A stretch of DNA of 64,000 nt from Modestobacter sp. VKM Ac-2977 (GCF_026968045.1 NZ_JAPVBQ010000002.1:856933-920932); one strand, 5' to 3'. Counted from the stretch's first letter, positions 26,995-36,175 are shown. The notes: generated by a model not told the origin, from the sequence alone. Numbers and translations: made by a program.

Positions 26995-27132
26995 GCGATC
27001 TCCCCCGAGCTCGTCAGCCGCCCCTGCTGGGCCGGCTGTGCGGTTGCTGAGCCAACGTAACGAGGGATGCCGACAAGTCGACATCGATCACGAGGTGTTC
27101 ACGCAGGCAGCACCGGGTGGACCGACCCGACC

Positions 27133-28311
27133 TCAGCGGGCGGCGGCGCGCGCGGCCAGTTGTCCCGGGGAGAAGGCCAGGTCCAGCGCCTCCCGGGCGG
27201 CGCCGAGCACGGCGGCCTGCTGGCCGACGCGGCTGACCGCGATCTCCAGGCCGTCGGTGATCATCGGCGGGCACTGCGCGTAGATCGCCGAGCGCACCCC
27301 GGCGACGAAGGCCTCGGCGCTGCTCAGGTGCCCGCCGATCACCAGCCGCTCGGGGTTGAAGAAGTTGAGGATGGTCGAGAGCACGGTGCCGGTGCTGCCG
27401 CCGGCCTCGCGCAGCAGCTGGGTGGTCAACGGGTGGGCGTCCCGGGCCAGGTCGAGCATCCCCTCGGTGTCCGAGGAGGGCACGCCGCGCTCGGCGAGCT
27501 GCTCGACCAGCGCGGCGCCGCTGGCCACCGCGTCCAGGCAGCCGACCCGCCCGCACGAGCAGGGCACCGGCGGGGCGCCGGGCACGGTGGTGTGGCTGAT
27601 GTCCCCGGCGAACCCGCCGCTCCCCCGGTGCAGCACCCCGCCGGCGACGACGCCGCAGCCGATGCCGGAGCCGACCTTCACGAACACCATCTGCTCGGCC
27701 GGCGCCCCGCCGGCGGCGTGCTCGCCGAGCGCCATCAGGTTCGCGTCGTTCTGCACGATCACCGGCACCGGCAGCCACTGCCGCACGATCGCGGCGACGT
27801 CGGCGCCGTTCCAGCCGGGCATCCGCGCCGGGGAGACGACCAGGCCGGTGCGCGCGCTGACCGGCCCGGGCACGCCGACGCACATGGCCAGCAAGGGCGG
27901 GGCGTCGTCCAGCCCGGCGACCGCCTCCTCCACCGCGGTCACCACGGTGCGCAGCACCGCCTCCGGACCATCGGAGACCGCGATGGGCAGGTGTCGCTCG
28001 GCGACCTGCCGGCCGGCGGCGTCCAGGACGGCGATCGCCGCGTGCCGTTCCCCCAGGCTGACCGCGACCACCAGGCCGGCCGCGCCACGCATCTCCAGCC
28101 GGCGCGGCGGCCGTCCGCCGGCCGAGGGCCCGGTGCCGGTCTCCACCAGCCAGCCGCGCCGGATCAGCATCTCCACCCGTGCGGCGGCGGTGGTCGCCGA
28201 GAGCCCCGTCTCGCGGGCGACGTCGGCCCGCGAGGTGGCGCGGCCGAGCCGGACCAGCGAGAGGACCTCGCTCGGGGAGGTGGCCGACCGGTCGCCGGCG
28301 GGGGTGGGCAT
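27133..28311 (-). CDS. ROK-family transcriptional repressor
   Basis: 392 residues: N-terminal winged helix (about 15-70; SRADVARETGLSATTAAARV) followed by a ROK kinase-like fold with VVAVSLGERHAAIAVLD, the GIGCGVVAGG glycine turn, and the zinc motif PPVPCSCGRVGCLDAVASG. ROK repressors (NagC/XylR class) sense a sugar or sugar phosphate and release DNA. ATG at 28311 is chosen over a TTG twelve codons earlier, though neither has a strong ribosome site. It diverges from the amino-acid ABC operon that ends in a ROK kinase, so it probably controls that operon. Direct repeats in the 140-base gap are candidate operators. Confidence 0.85.
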   Translation of the reverse strand: MPTPAGDRSATSPSEVLSLVRLGRATSRADVARETGLSATTAAARVEMLIRRGWLVETGTGPSAGGRPPRRLEMRGAAGLVVAVSLGERHAAIAVLDAAGRQVAERHLPIAVSDGPEAVLRTVVTAVEEAVAGLDDAPPLLAMCVGVPGPVSARTGLVVSPARMPGWNGADVAAIVRQWLPVPVIVQNDANLMALGEHAAGGAPAEQMVFVKVGSGIGCGVVAGGVLHRGSGGFAGDISHTTVPGAPPVPCSCGRVGCLDAVASGAALVEQLAERGVPSSDTEGMLDLARDAHPLTTQLLREAGGSTGTVLSTILNFFNPERLVIGGHLSSAEAFVAGVRSAIYAQCPPMITDGLEIAVSRVGQQAAVLGAAREALDLAFSPGQLAARAAAR

Positions 28312-28321
28312 GCCGGTCAGT

Positions 28322-28410
28322 GAAGCAACGGCCGCCGTTCGAAGCAACGGTCACTTAGTCCGGAAGTGGAAATACTTGATGGACTTCTAGTTGTAACGAT
28401 CGTCACTTAG
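28322..28410. promoter_or_regulatory. Direct-repeat cluster, candidate ROK operator region
   Basis: GAAGCAACGG occurs at 28322-28331 and 28341-28350 (19-base period). GTCACTTAG occurs at 28350-28358 and 28402-28410 (52-base period, about five helical turns). The region between is locally AT-rich, as expected for promoters. Located between the divergent ROK repressor and the ABC transporter genes. Confidence 0.45.
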
Positions 28411-28451
28411 CCTTCGTCCATCGTTCAGCGCCGACCGAGAGGAGCCCGACC

Positions 28452-29192
28452 ATGACCACGCCGATGGTCATCCTGCGCGGCGTCGACAAGCACTTCGGCG
28501 AGCTGCACGTGCTCCGCTCGATCGACCTGGAGGTCGCCCCGCGAGAGGTCGTCGTGGTCATCGGGCCGTCGGGGTCCGGCAAGTCGACGCTCTGCCGCAC
28601 GATCAACCGGCTCGAGCCGATCGACTCCGGCGAGATCCGGGTCGACGGCCAGCCGCTGCCCGCGGAGGGTGCCCAGCTCGCCCAGCTCCGCGCCGACGTC
28701 GGCATGGTCTTCCAGTCGTTCAACCTGTTCGGCCACCTGAGCGTGCTGGACAACGTGATGCTGGCGCCGCTGAAGGTCCGCAAGGTCGGCAAGGCCACCG
28801 CCCGCACCGAGGCGATGGCGCTGCTGGAGCGGGTGGGCATCGCCGACAAGGCCGATCGCTTCCCCGCCCAGCTCTCCGGCGGCCAGCAGCAGCGCGCCGC
28901 GATCGCCCGCTCGCTGGCGATGCACCCGAAGCTGATGCTCTTCGACGAGCCGACCTCGGCGCTGGACCCCGAGATGGTCAACGAGGTGCTCGAGGTGATG
29001 ACCTCGCTGGCTGCCGACGGCATGACGATGGTCGTGGTGACCCACGAGATGGGCTTCGCCCGCCGCGCTGCCGACCGCGTCGTCTTCATGGACGCCGGTC
29101 AGATCGTCGAGGTCGCCCCACCGGCGGGGTTCTTCGACGCCACCCGGAGCGAGCGCGCCCGCTCGTTCCTCTCCAACGTGCTGGCCCACTGA
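28452..29192 (+). CDS. Polar amino-acid ABC transporter ATP-binding protein (GlnQ/GluA type)
   Basis: 246 residues, the compact length of this family. Walker [17 protein letters not shown]-loop [12 protein letters not shown], signature [15 protein letters not shown], Walker [16 protein letters not shown] and H-loop [11 protein letters not shown] are all intact. ATG at 28452 follows GAGGAGCCC. First gene of an operon of seven: ATPase, binding protein, two permeases, asparaginase II, CutC, ROK kinase. Family members import glutamate, glutamine, aspartate or similar. Confidence 0.92.
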   Translation: MTTPMVILRGVDKHFGELHVLRSIDLEVAPREVVVVIGPSGSGKSTLCRTINRLEPIDSGEIRVDGQPLPAEGAQLAQLRADVGMVFQSFNLFGHLSVLDNVMLAPLKVRKVGKATARTEAMALLERVGIADKADRFPAQLSGGQQQRAAIARSLAMHPKLMLFDEPTSALDPEMVNEVLEVMTSLAADGMTMVVVTHEMGFARRAADRVVFMDAGQIVEVAPPAGFFDATRSERARSFLSNVLAH

Positions 29193-29274
29193 CGGCCGAG
29201 CGCACCCCCGGGCGGACCCGCCCACCCCACGCCCGGCGCCGCTCCCCCGGCCGGGCTGATCAGAAAGGCAAGGC

Positions 29275-30237
29275 ATGAGTGACATCCGCCTTCCCAGGCG
29301 CCGCTTCCCGCTGATCACTGCCGTGCTGGCCACCGCCTCGGTGGCGGTCGCCGGGTGCGGCTCGTCCGACTCCTCGTCCGACGCCGTCCCGAACGGCGGC
29401 GGCGACGACGCCGCGGCCTCCGGCCTGGAGGCCGTCTACGAGGACGCGCCGGTCGCCGACGACGCCGCGATCCTCCCCGACTCGACGATGGCCGAGATCA
29501 AGGAGCGGGGCGTGCTGCGCGTCGCCGCCGCCCTCGACGCGCCGCTGCTCTCCCAGCAGGACCCGAGCAGTCCCGAGGACGTCGAGGGCTTCGACATCGA
29601 CCTGGCGAAGATGCTGGCCATCTACATCCTGGGCGAGCCGAACATCGAGATCGTGCCGCCGGCGTCGGAGACCCGGGAGGCGCTGCTGCAGAACGGCACC
29701 GTCGACGCCGTCTTCAACACGTACACGATCACCGAGGAGCGGGCCGAGCAGATCGACTTCGCCGGCCCGTACTTCACCTCGGGGCTGGCCGTCGCGACCC
29801 GGGCGGACAACGAGGACATCGACAGCGTCGAGGACCTCAACGGCAAGGACGTCATCGTCGGCGCGAACACCCCCGCGGTCACCGCGGTGCCCGAGGTGGC
29901 CCCCGACGCCGAGGTGACCAGCTTCGCCACCGACCCGCAGGCGGTGCAGGCGCTCCTGCAGGGCCGCGGCGACGCCTACGTGCAGGACTACACCCTGCTG
30001 CTGGCCGCGGCGGCGAACAACCCGGACATCAAGATCGCCGTCCAGCCGTTCACCGAGGAGCCGTACGGCATCGGGCTCCCGCCGGAGGACGCGGAGTACA
30101 AGGAGTTCGTCAACGACTGGCTGGAGCAGATCCAGGAGGACGGCTCCTGGTCCGAGATCTGGGAGGCGACCCTCGGGACGGTCGTCGAGGGCGACGCCCC
30201 GACGCCGCCGGAGATCGGCTCGGTGCCGGGCTCCTGA
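29275..30237 (+). CDS. Polar amino-acid ABC transporter substrate-binding lipoprotein (SBP family 3)
   Basis: 320 residues. A signal segment ends VAVAGCGSS, a lipobox. The family-3 fold is recognised by LRVAAALDAPLL, VEGFDIDLAKMLA, RAEQIDFAGPYFTSGLAVA and the closing IQEDGSWSEIWEATLG. It resembles glutamate-binding GluB-like proteins but carries an insertion after LLSQQDPSSPED. ATG at 29275 has AAAGGCAAGGC just upstream. The C-terminal acidic/Pro tail is variable. It captures the solute for the permeases that follow. Confidence 0.9.
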   Translation: MSDIRLPRRRFPLITAVLATASVAVAGCGSSDSSSDAVPNGGGDDAAASGLEAVYEDAPVADDAAILPDSTMAEIKERGVLRVAAALDAPLLSQQDPSSPEDVEGFDIDLAKMLAIYILGEPNIEIVPPASETREALLQNGTVDAVFNTYTITEERAEQIDFAGPYFTSGLAVATRADNEDIDSVEDLNGKDVIVGANTPAVTAVPEVAPDAEVTSFATDPQAVQALLQGRGDAYVQDYTLLLAAAANNPDIKIAVQPFTEEPYGIGLPPEDAEYKEFVNDWLEQIQEDGSWSEIWEATLGTVVEGDAPTPPEIGSVPGS

Positions 30238-30279
30238 CCCGGCACCCCTGAGGCAGCAGCGCCAGCGGAGGACGACGAC

Positions 30280-30924
30280 GTGACTGCAGTGATCGAGAAC
30301 CTGGACCCCTTGCTGAGGGCACTGGGGACGACCGTGCTGATCCTGGTGATCTCCGCGGCCGGCTCCCTGGTGCTCGGGGTGCTGATCACCGTGGCTCGGG
30401 TGAGCCCCATCCCGGTGCTGCGCGGGGCCGCATGGGCCTACGTGCAGGTGTTCGTCAACGTCCCTCTGCTGGCGCTGCTGCTGCTGGCCGTCTTCGCACT
30501 GCCCGACGCCGGGCTGCTGATGCCGCTGACCACCACGGTGATCGTCGTGCTCACCGTCTACGAGGCGGCGTACGTGGCCGAGGCGGTGCGCAGCGGGATC
30601 AACACCGTCGCGTCCGGGCAGGTCGAGGCCGCCCGGGCGCTGGGGCTCCGGCTGTCGCAGACGCTGCGGCACGTCGTCGTCCCGCAGGCGGTGCGCGCCG
30701 TCGTCCAGCCGCTGGGCAACGTGATGATCGCGCTGCTGATGAACACCGCCCTGGCCGCCACGGTCGGCGTCGTCGAGCTGACCTCGGCGGTGAACAAGGT
30801 GAACCTGGTCGCTGCCCAGCCGATCCCGATCTTCACCGCCGCCGGCCTCACCTACATGGCGCTCGCGCTGGCCATCGGGCTGGCCGCCGGGCGGATCGAG
30901 AAGAAGGTGGCGATCCACCGATGA
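30280..30924 (+). CDS. Amino-acid ABC transporter permease (GluC/HisM type)
   Basis: 214 residues from GTG 30280, about five membrane helices. The EAA loop reads EAARALGLRLSQTLRHVVVPQA. GTTTVLILVISAAGSL-like first helix (LGTTVLILVISAAGS) is typical of the His/Glu/Gln permease family. Overlaps the next permease gene by ATGA, so the heterodimer is produced together. Confidence 0.9.
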   Translation: MTAVIENLDPLLRALGTTVLILVISAAGSLVLGVLITVARVSPIPVLRGAAWAYVQVFVNVPLLALLLLAVFALPDAGLLMPLTTTVIVVLTVYEAAYVAEAVRSGINTVASGQVEAARALGLRLSQTLRHVVVPQAVRAVVQPLGNVMIALLMNTALAATVGVVELTSAVNKVNLVAAQPIPIFTAAGLTYMALALAIGLAAGRIEKKVAIHR

Positions 30925-31790
30925 GCCACAGCGGTGCGTTCCTCTACGACGCCCCCGGACCCCGTGCCCGGCGGCGGATCCTGCTCGGCTCGGTGGTCAG
31001 CGCCCTGGTGCTGGCCGGTGTGTTCGCGCTCGCGCTGGTGCAGTTCGGCCGGACCGGGCAGCTGGACGCCGACCGGTGGACGCCGTTCCTCGACTGGCCG
31101 ATCTGGTCCTACCTGCTGGTCGGGCTGCGCGGCACCGCGCTGGCGGCCGCGCTGGTCGCCGTCCTGGCCGGGACGTTCGGGGTGCTGCTGGCCATCGGCC
31201 GGCTGTCGCGGAACCGGCCGCTGCGCTGGCTGTCGACCGGCTACATCGAGGTGGCCCGCACCATCCCGGTGCTGCTGCTGATCTACCTCATGCTCTTCGG
31301 GCTGCCGGCGTACGGGATCAACCTGCCGGTGCTCTGGAAGCTCGTCGTGCCGCTCACCATCGCCAACGCCGCGGTGGTCGCGGAGATCGTCCGGGCCGGG
31401 GTGCTCGCCCTGCCGCGCGGACAGATGGAGGCGGCGCTGAGCCTGGGCATCCGGCGCAGCCAGGCGATGCGGTTCGTCGTCCTGCCCCAGGCGCTGCGGC
31501 ACGTGACGCCGTCGCTGGTCACCCAGCTGGTGAGCCTGATCAAGGACACCTCGCTGGGCTACGTCGTCGCCTTCACCGAACTGCTGTACCGGGCGCAGGT
31601 GCTCAGCGCCTACAACCGGCTGCTCATCCAGACCTTCCTCGTGGTTGCGCTGGTCTACCTGGTGTTCAACGGCGCGCTGTCCTACCTGGCCGCACGGCTG
31701 CGCACCCGGGTCCGCCGCCAGGTGGCGCCGCCGTCCGGGCCCGCCGAGCAGGCCGCCGATCGTGAACTGGAGACCCCCGTTGTCCGCTGA
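30921..31790 (+). CDS. Amino-acid ABC transporter permease (GluD type)
   Basis: 289 residues from the ATG of an ATGA overlap. An N-terminal cytoplasmic segment (PGPRARRRILLG) and extra first helix are typical of GluD-like subunits. The EAA loop is EAALSLGIRRSQAMRFVVLPQ. The Arg-rich C-terminal tail ends inside the start region of the asparaginase gene (11-base overlap), coupling transport to catabolism. Confidence 0.9.
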   Translation: MSHSGAFLYDAPGPRARRRILLGSVVSALVLAGVFALALVQFGRTGQLDADRWTPFLDWPIWSYLLVGLRGTALAAALVAVLAGTFGVLLAIGRLSRNRPLRWLSTGYIEVARTIPVLLLIYLMLFGLPAYGINLPVLWKLVVPLTIANAAVVAEIVRAGVLALPRGQMEAALSLGIRRSQAMRFVVLPQALRHVTPSLVTQLVSLIKDTSLGYVVAFTELLYRAQVLSAYNRLLIQTFLVVALVYLVFNGALSYLAARLRTRVRRQVAPPSGPAEQAADRELETPVVR

Positions 31791-32742
31791 ACTCGCCGTG
31801 GTCCGCCGCTCGGGCCTGGTGGAGAGCCGGCACCTCGGCTCGCTGCTCGCCCTGGACGCCGACGGCTCCGTCGCACTGTCGCTGGGCGACCCCGACGCCA
31901 CGATCCTGCCGCGTTCCACGACCAAGCCGTTGCAGGCGCTGGCCTGCCTGACCGCCGGCGCCCCGCTGACCGGGCCGGAGCTGGCGATCGCCGCCGGCAG
32001 CCACACCGGCGAGGACGCGCACGTCGCCGTGGTGCGCGCGCTGCTGGAGCGGGCAGGGCTGGACGAGTCGGCGCTGCAGTGCCCGGTCGACTGGCCCGAG
32101 GACGAGCCGACCCGCGTGGCGCTCATCCGGGCCGGCGCCGAGCGGAGCACGGTGCGGATGAACTGCTCGGGCAAGCACGCGGCGATGCTGCTGGCCTGCA
32201 CGGTCAACGGCTGGCCGACCGCCTCCTACCTGGACCCGGCGCACCCGCTGCAGCAGCACGTGCGCGCGGTGACCGCGGAGTGGACTGGTGCGCCGGTGCG
32301 GCACGACGCGATCGACGGCTGCGGCGCCCCGCTGTTCGGTTCCTCCGTGCGCGGGCTGGCCACCGCCTTCCGTTCGCTGTCGCTGGCGACGGAAGGGCCG
32401 GCTGCCGAGGTCGCCTCCGCGATGCGGACGCACCCCTTCTTCGTCGGCGGCACCGGGCACCAGAACTCCGCGGTGATGGAGCTCGTGCCGGGTGCGGTGG
32501 CCAAGGGCGGCGCGGAGGGCGTGATCGGCGTGGCCGGGCCGGACGGCCAGGCGGTGGCGATGAAGGTGGTCGACGGCAACCCGCGGGCGACGACGCTGCT
32601 GGCGCTGACCGTGCTGGGCGGGCTGGGCGTCGACGTGGCTGCAGCCGCTGACCTGATGACCGTCCCGGTGCTCGGTGGTGGGGTGCCGGTCGGTGCGATC
32701 GAGCCGGGTGCCGACGTCCTGGCCTGGCTGGAGGGCCGGTGA
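31780..32742 (+). CDS. Asparaginase II family protein
   Basis: 320 residues matching the actinobacterial Asparaginase_II family, not the classic AnsA/AnsB fold. Recognisable blocks: VVRRSGLVESRHLGS, RSTTKPLQALACL, AAGSHTGEDAHV, NCSGKHAAML, GCGAPLFG and GGTGHQNSAVMEL. It is expected to hydrolyse L-asparagine or an asparagine-like amide to aspartate and ammonia. TTG at 31780 is chosen because it restores the conserved N-terminus and has CTGGAG seven bases upstream; GTG 31798 is the alternative. It overlaps the permease stop and, through GTGA, the CutC gene. It sits behind a polar amino-acid importer, so imported asparagine or a glycosylated/modified asparagine is a reasonable substrate guess. 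Confidence 0.87.
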   Translation: MSAELAVVRRSGLVESRHLGSLLALDADGSVALSLGDPDATILPRSTTKPLQALACLTAGAPLTGPELAIAAGSHTGEDAHVAVVRALLERAGLDESALQCPVDWPEDEPTRVALIRAGAERSTVRMNCSGKHAAMLLACTVNGWPTASYLDPAHPLQQHVRAVTAEWTGAPVRHDAIDGCGAPLFGSSVRGLATAFRSLSLATEGPAAEVASAMRTHPFFVGGTGHQNSAVMELVPGAVAKGGAEGVIGVAGPDGQAVAMKVVDGNPRATTLLALTVLGGLGVDVAAAADLMTVPVLGGGVPVGAIEPGADVLAWLEGR

Positions 32743-33470
32743 CCGCGGTCGAGATCTGCCTCGACGACGTCGCCGGCGCGGTCATCGCCGAGGAGTGCGG
32801 TGCGGACCGGGTCGAGGTGTGTGCGGCGCTGTCCGAGGGTGGGACGACGCCGTCCATCGGGCTGGTGTCGGCGATCCTCGCCGAGGTGTCGCGGATCGGC
32901 GTCCAGGTGCTGATCCGGCCGCGGGCCGGGGACTTCGTCTACTCCCCCGCCGAGGTCGACGTGATGCTCGCCGACATCGCCGCCGTCCGCGCGCTGCCCG
33001 CATCGGCGCAGGTCGGGTTCGTGGTCGGGGCGCTGACCGCGGACGGCGCGATCGACACCGCCGTGCTGTCCCAGCTGGTCGAGGCTGCCGGGCCGTGCCC
33101 GGTGACGTTCCACCGGGCGTTCGACACCCTCCCCGACCTCCCCGCTGCGCTGCCCACGCTGATCTCCGCGGGGGTGTCCCGGGTGCTCACCTCGGGTGGC
33201 GCACCGACGGCTGCGGCCGGGGCTGACGTGCTGCGCTCGTTGGTGGAGCTGGCCGGCGACCGGATCACCGTGCTCGCCGGCGGGTCGGTGCGCGGGTCGA
33301 ACGTCGCCTCGCTCGTCGCGGAGACCGGAGTGCCGGAGGTGCACCTGCGGGCGGCCTCGCCGGTCGTCTCCTCGGCCGCCGGCTCGGCCACCGGCGTCGA
33401 CTACGCCGTCCCGCGGCTGGCGACCTCCGCCGAGCCGATCCGGGCCGTGCTCGAGGCGCTCGCCTCGTGA
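32739..33470 (+). CDS. cutC: CutC family protein (TIM-barrel)
   Basis: 243 residues, full family length. Blocks: VEICLDDVAGAVIAEECGAD, RVEVCAALSEGGTTPS, VLIRPRAGDFVYS, VTFHRAFDTL, LTSGGAPTA and ITVLAGGSVRGSNV. Named for copper homeostasis, but the copper role of bacterial CutC is doubtful and its enzymatic activity is unknown. GTG at 32739 overlaps the asparaginase stop and the gene overlaps the kinase start (GTGA). Its embedding between an asparaginase and a ROK sugar kinase suggests a metabolic role on a sugar- or amino-acid-derived compound rather than metal handling; that is inference. Confidence 0.88.
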   Translation: MTAVEICLDDVAGAVIAEECGADRVEVCAALSEGGTTPSIGLVSAILAEVSRIGVQVLIRPRAGDFVYSPAEVDVMLADIAAVRALPASAQVGFVVGALTADGAIDTAVLSQLVEAAGPCPVTFHRAFDTLPDLPAALPTLISAGVSRVLTSGGAPTAAAGADVLRSLVELAGDRITVLAGGSVRGSNVASLVAETGVPEVHLRAASPVVSSAAGSATGVDYAVPRLATSAEPIRAVLEALAS

Positions 33471-34429
33471 CGACTCCTCCTGCGGTGCTGGCGATCGACG
33501 TCGGCGGCACGTCGATGAAGGGCGCGGTCGTCACCCGGGACGGTCGTCCGGCGGTGGTCGAGCGCTGGCCCACCGACCCGGCGACGGACACCGTCGCCGC
33601 CATCGCCGGCCACCTGCGCTCGCTGGCCGGCGCCGCGCGTGAGCAGGGCCTGGAGGTGGTGGGCGCCGGCGTGGTGACCCCCGGGATGCTCGACGAGGCG
33701 AGCGGAACCGTCGTCTACGCGTCGAACCTCGACTGGCGCGACGTGCCGCTGCGGGCGCTGCTGGCCGAGGCGACCGGGCTGCCGGTGGTGACCGGCCACG
33801 ACGTGCGGACGGCGGGACTGGCCGAGCAGCTGCTCGGCGCGGCGCGCGGCGTCGAGGACTTCGTCCTGGTGACCATCGGCACCGGCGTCGCCGCGGCGCT
33901 GGTGACCGGCGGTCGGCCGGTGACCGGGGACGGCGGGGCGGCCGGGGAACTCGGCCACATCCCGATGGTGCCCGGCGGCGAGGCGTGCACGTGCGGGCAG
34001 CAGGGGTGCCTGGAGGTGTACGCGTCGGGTGCCGGCCTGGCCCGCCGCTACGCGGCTCTCTCCGGCGTCTCGCTGCCGGCGGAGGACGTCGTCGCCCGGC
34101 TGGGTCGCGACGCGGACGCCGACCGGGTGTGGGCCGAGGCGATGCAGGTGCTCGCCCAGGGGCTGGTGACCGCGACGCTGTTGCTGGACCCGACGACGAT
34201 CGTGCTCGGCGGCGGCTTCACTGCCGCCGGCGACGCCCTGCTGGAACCGGTCCGAGCCGGACTGGCGGCGGGGTTGGCGTGGCGCTCCGCGCCGCCGGTG
34301 CGGGTGGCTGAGCTGGGCAGCGAGGCCGGCTGGATCGGCGCCGCCGCCCTCGCCCTCCGCTCCGCCGGCCACGCCGATGCCCTCCAGACCTGGACCCCGC
34401 ACGCCCTCCTCGGCGCCCCCATCCCCTGA
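33467..34429 (+). CDS. ROK-family sugar kinase
   Basis: 320 residues from GTG 33467. ATP-binding AIDVGGTSMKGAVV, catalytic Asp in VVTGHDVRTAG (normally NDxxA; here HDV), VTIGTGVAAALV, and the zinc signature GHIPMVPGGEACTCGQQGCLE place it with glucokinase/N-acetylhexosamine kinases lacking a DNA-binding domain. It phosphorylates a hexose or amino sugar in the cytoplasm. Last gene of the operon, ending in the 36-bp palindrome. A kinase together with asparaginase could process a glycosyl-amino acid; no glycosidase or deacetylase is in the operon to confirm this. Confidence 0.88.
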   Translation: MTTPPAVLAIDVGGTSMKGAVVTRDGRPAVVERWPTDPATDTVAAIAGHLRSLAGAAREQGLEVVGAGVVTPGMLDEASGTVVYASNLDWRDVPLRALLAEATGLPVVTGHDVRTAGLAEQLLGAARGVEDFVLVTIGTGVAAALVTGGRPVTGDGGAAGELGHIPMVPGGEACTCGQQGCLEVYASGAGLARRYAALSGVSLPAEDVVARLGRDADADRVWAEAMQVLAQGLVTATLLLDPTTIVLGGGFTAAGDALLEPVRAGLAAGLAWRSAPPVRVAELGSEAGWIGAAALALRSAGHADALQTWTPHALLGAPIP

Positions 34430-34460
34430 GGGGCCGAAGTCGCGACTTCGGCCCCTCAGG
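34425..34460. repeat. 36-bp perfect palindrome, gene-end element and bidirectional terminator
   Basis: CCTGAGGGGCCGAAGTCG followed by its exact reverse complement. It contains the ROK kinase stop codon and lies between that gene and the convergent DUF1524 gene. The same core recurs at 37434-37457 and, as a compensated variant, at 5701-5726. Confidence 0.85.
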
Positions 34461-34468
34461 TCAGCGGG

Positions 34469-36175
34469 TCAGGACTCGCAGCCGATGCCGTCGTTGTCAT
34501 TGCCGTCGAACTTCGGCTGCCACCCCGGGTCACCCGGTCGGATCGGTGCAGCGCCAGCTGCCTTCACCGCTGTGCAGTTTTCGTAGTAGACGCTCGGGGC
34601 CGGCGCGGGAGCCGGCGCGGGAGCCGGGGCGGGAGCCGGGGCGGGAGCCGGGGCCGGAGCAGGGACCGGCGCCGGAACGACGACCGGCGCGGGTGCCGGC
34701 TTGGGCGCCGACTTGGGCTTGGGTGCCGGGGCCGGGGCCGGGGCGGCCGTGGTCGGTGCCGGCACGTTCGCGACGACGCCGCCGGGCAGCGGCTCGTTCG
34801 GGCAGGTGCTGAGCACGGTGGCGACGGCGTTGCGCTCCGCCTGTGTCATCCAGAGCCCGTAGGTGACCTTCACCGCGACCTGGCGGGCGACGTAGGCGCA
34901 GCGGTAGCCCTTGTTCGGCGGCAGCCAGGTGGCGGCGTCGCCGTCCCCCTTCTGCATGTTCAGCGGCCCGTCCACGGCCAGCAGGTTCAGCGGGTCGTTG
35001 CCGAAGGCGGTGCGCCGGGCGGCGTCCCAGCCCTGGGCCCCGGTCTGCCAGCTGTTCGACAACGCGACGACGTGGTCGATCTGGACGTCGCTGCTGGTGT
35101 CCTGACCGCGCTGGAAGCCGATCGTGCGCCCCGAGTACGGGTCGGCCAGCGAACCGGTGAGCACCACGCAGTCGCGGGTGCCGGGCTTGAACGTCTCGCC
35201 GGTCAGGTCGCGGGCGAGCATGTCGTTGCGGGTGTCGCAGCCATTGCGGTCGGTGTCGACCCAGCCGGAACCGAACAGGTCACGGTCGTAGCCGGTCTTC
35301 GGCGCGCGCCCCTTCACCGGGACGGCGGCCAGCGCGGCGAGGGCCGTGGTCGGCCGCGCGGAGACGATGGCGGCGTCGGCGTCCGTGTCGGTGAGCAGGC
35401 CGGTGGCGGTAGAACCGGCCGTCGCGGCGGCTGCAGCCTCCTCGGTCTCGGCTCGCACCAGCGCGGCCTCGGCGGCGGCGATGGCGGCCTCCTCGTCGGC
35501 TGCCGCCGACGTGCTCGGCGCTGCGCTCGCCGTCGTCGCGGCGCTGGTCGGCACCGACTCGGTCGGCGGCAGCGCCGCGCCGCCCGCGGCCAGGACGACG
35601 ACGCCGGCCGCAGCCACCCCGGCGCCCATGGCGCGCGAGCCGATCAGCGCCCAACGGGCCCGCCCGACGACGACCGCAGCGACGCCGACGAAGAGCACGG
35701 CGAGCCCCGCCATGACCAGCGCGCCTCCGAAGCCGCCTGACGCTGCGCCGATGACGAGGAAGAGCAGGACGGCAGCGGCGACGACCGCACGGACGGCGGT
35801 CACCCGGTTGATCGGCCGCTTCTCGGCCGTCCCGCCGGAGAAGATGCCGAGCACCTCGGCCGGGTCGACGGCGTCGAACGGGAACTCGACGTCCTTGCGT
35901 CGGACCACGGCACCCGGCACCGCCGCGGCCCTGTCGCGCACGTCCGCGCCGACGGCGGTGAGCTGCCGCGCGTCGACGTGCAGGGTGACGGCCTGGCCCC
36001 ACCGCGGCTCGTAGACCAGCCGCAGGTTGCGCTTCGGGCCCCAGCCACCGGACTCGGAGACGGTGAACCCGAGGTCGATGGCCTGCTGCACGACCGGGCG
36101 GACAGGCGTGTCCGGGTTCTTCGACTCCCATCGCTGCAGCAGTTGCTCGACGGCGGACTCGGACCCTGCTGACAT
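34469..36175 (-). CDS. Membrane-anchored DUF1524 (GmrSD C-terminal-like) HNH nuclease with Excalibur tail
   Basis: 568 residues. Residues 1-120 form a cytoplasmic region with WGPKRNLRLVYEPRWGQAV. Three hydrophobic segments follow (about 128-147, 150-168, 182-200). After an Ala/Ser/Glu-rich spacer, a DUF1524 domain carries DRDLFGSGW, VQIDHVVALSNSW, FGNDPLNLLAVDGPLN and YRCAYVARQVAVK, the His-Asn metal nuclease of the HNH class. A long Pro-Ala repeat linker ends in an Excalibur calcium-binding motif (FDGNDNDGIGCES). The nuclease part should face outside, for extracellular DNA degradation or competition. ATG at 36175 has GGGGG about 8 bases upstream; longer in-frame starts up to 36412 are unlikely. 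Monocistronic, convergent with the ROK kinase. Confidence 0.82.
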   Translation of the reverse strand: MSAGSESAVEQLLQRWESKNPDTPVRPVVQQAIDLGFTVSESGGWGPKRNLRLVYEPRWGQAVTLHVDARQLTAVGADVRDRAAAVPGAVVRRKDVEFPFDAVDPAEVLGIFSGGTAEKRPINRVTAVRAVVAAAVLLFLVIGAASGGFGGALVMAGLAVLFVGVAAVVVGRARWALIGSRAMGAGVAAAGVVVLAAGGAALPPTESVPTSAATTASAAPSTSAAADEEAAIAAAEAALVRAETEEAAAAATAGSTATGLLTDTDADAAIVSARPTTALAALAAVPVKGRAPKTGYDRDLFGSGWVDTDRNGCDTRNDMLARDLTGETFKPGTRDCVVLTGSLADPYSGRTIGFQRGQDTSSDVQIDHVVALSNSWQTGAQGWDAARRTAFGNDPLNLLAVDGPLNMQKGDGDAATWLPPNKGYRCAYVARQVAVKVTYGLWMTQAERNAVATVLSTCPNEPLPGGVVANVPAPTTAAPAPAPAPKPKSAPKPAPAPVVVPAPVPAPAPAPAPAPAPAPAPAPAPAPSVYYENCTAVKAAGAAPIRPGDPGWQPKFDGNDNDGIGCES

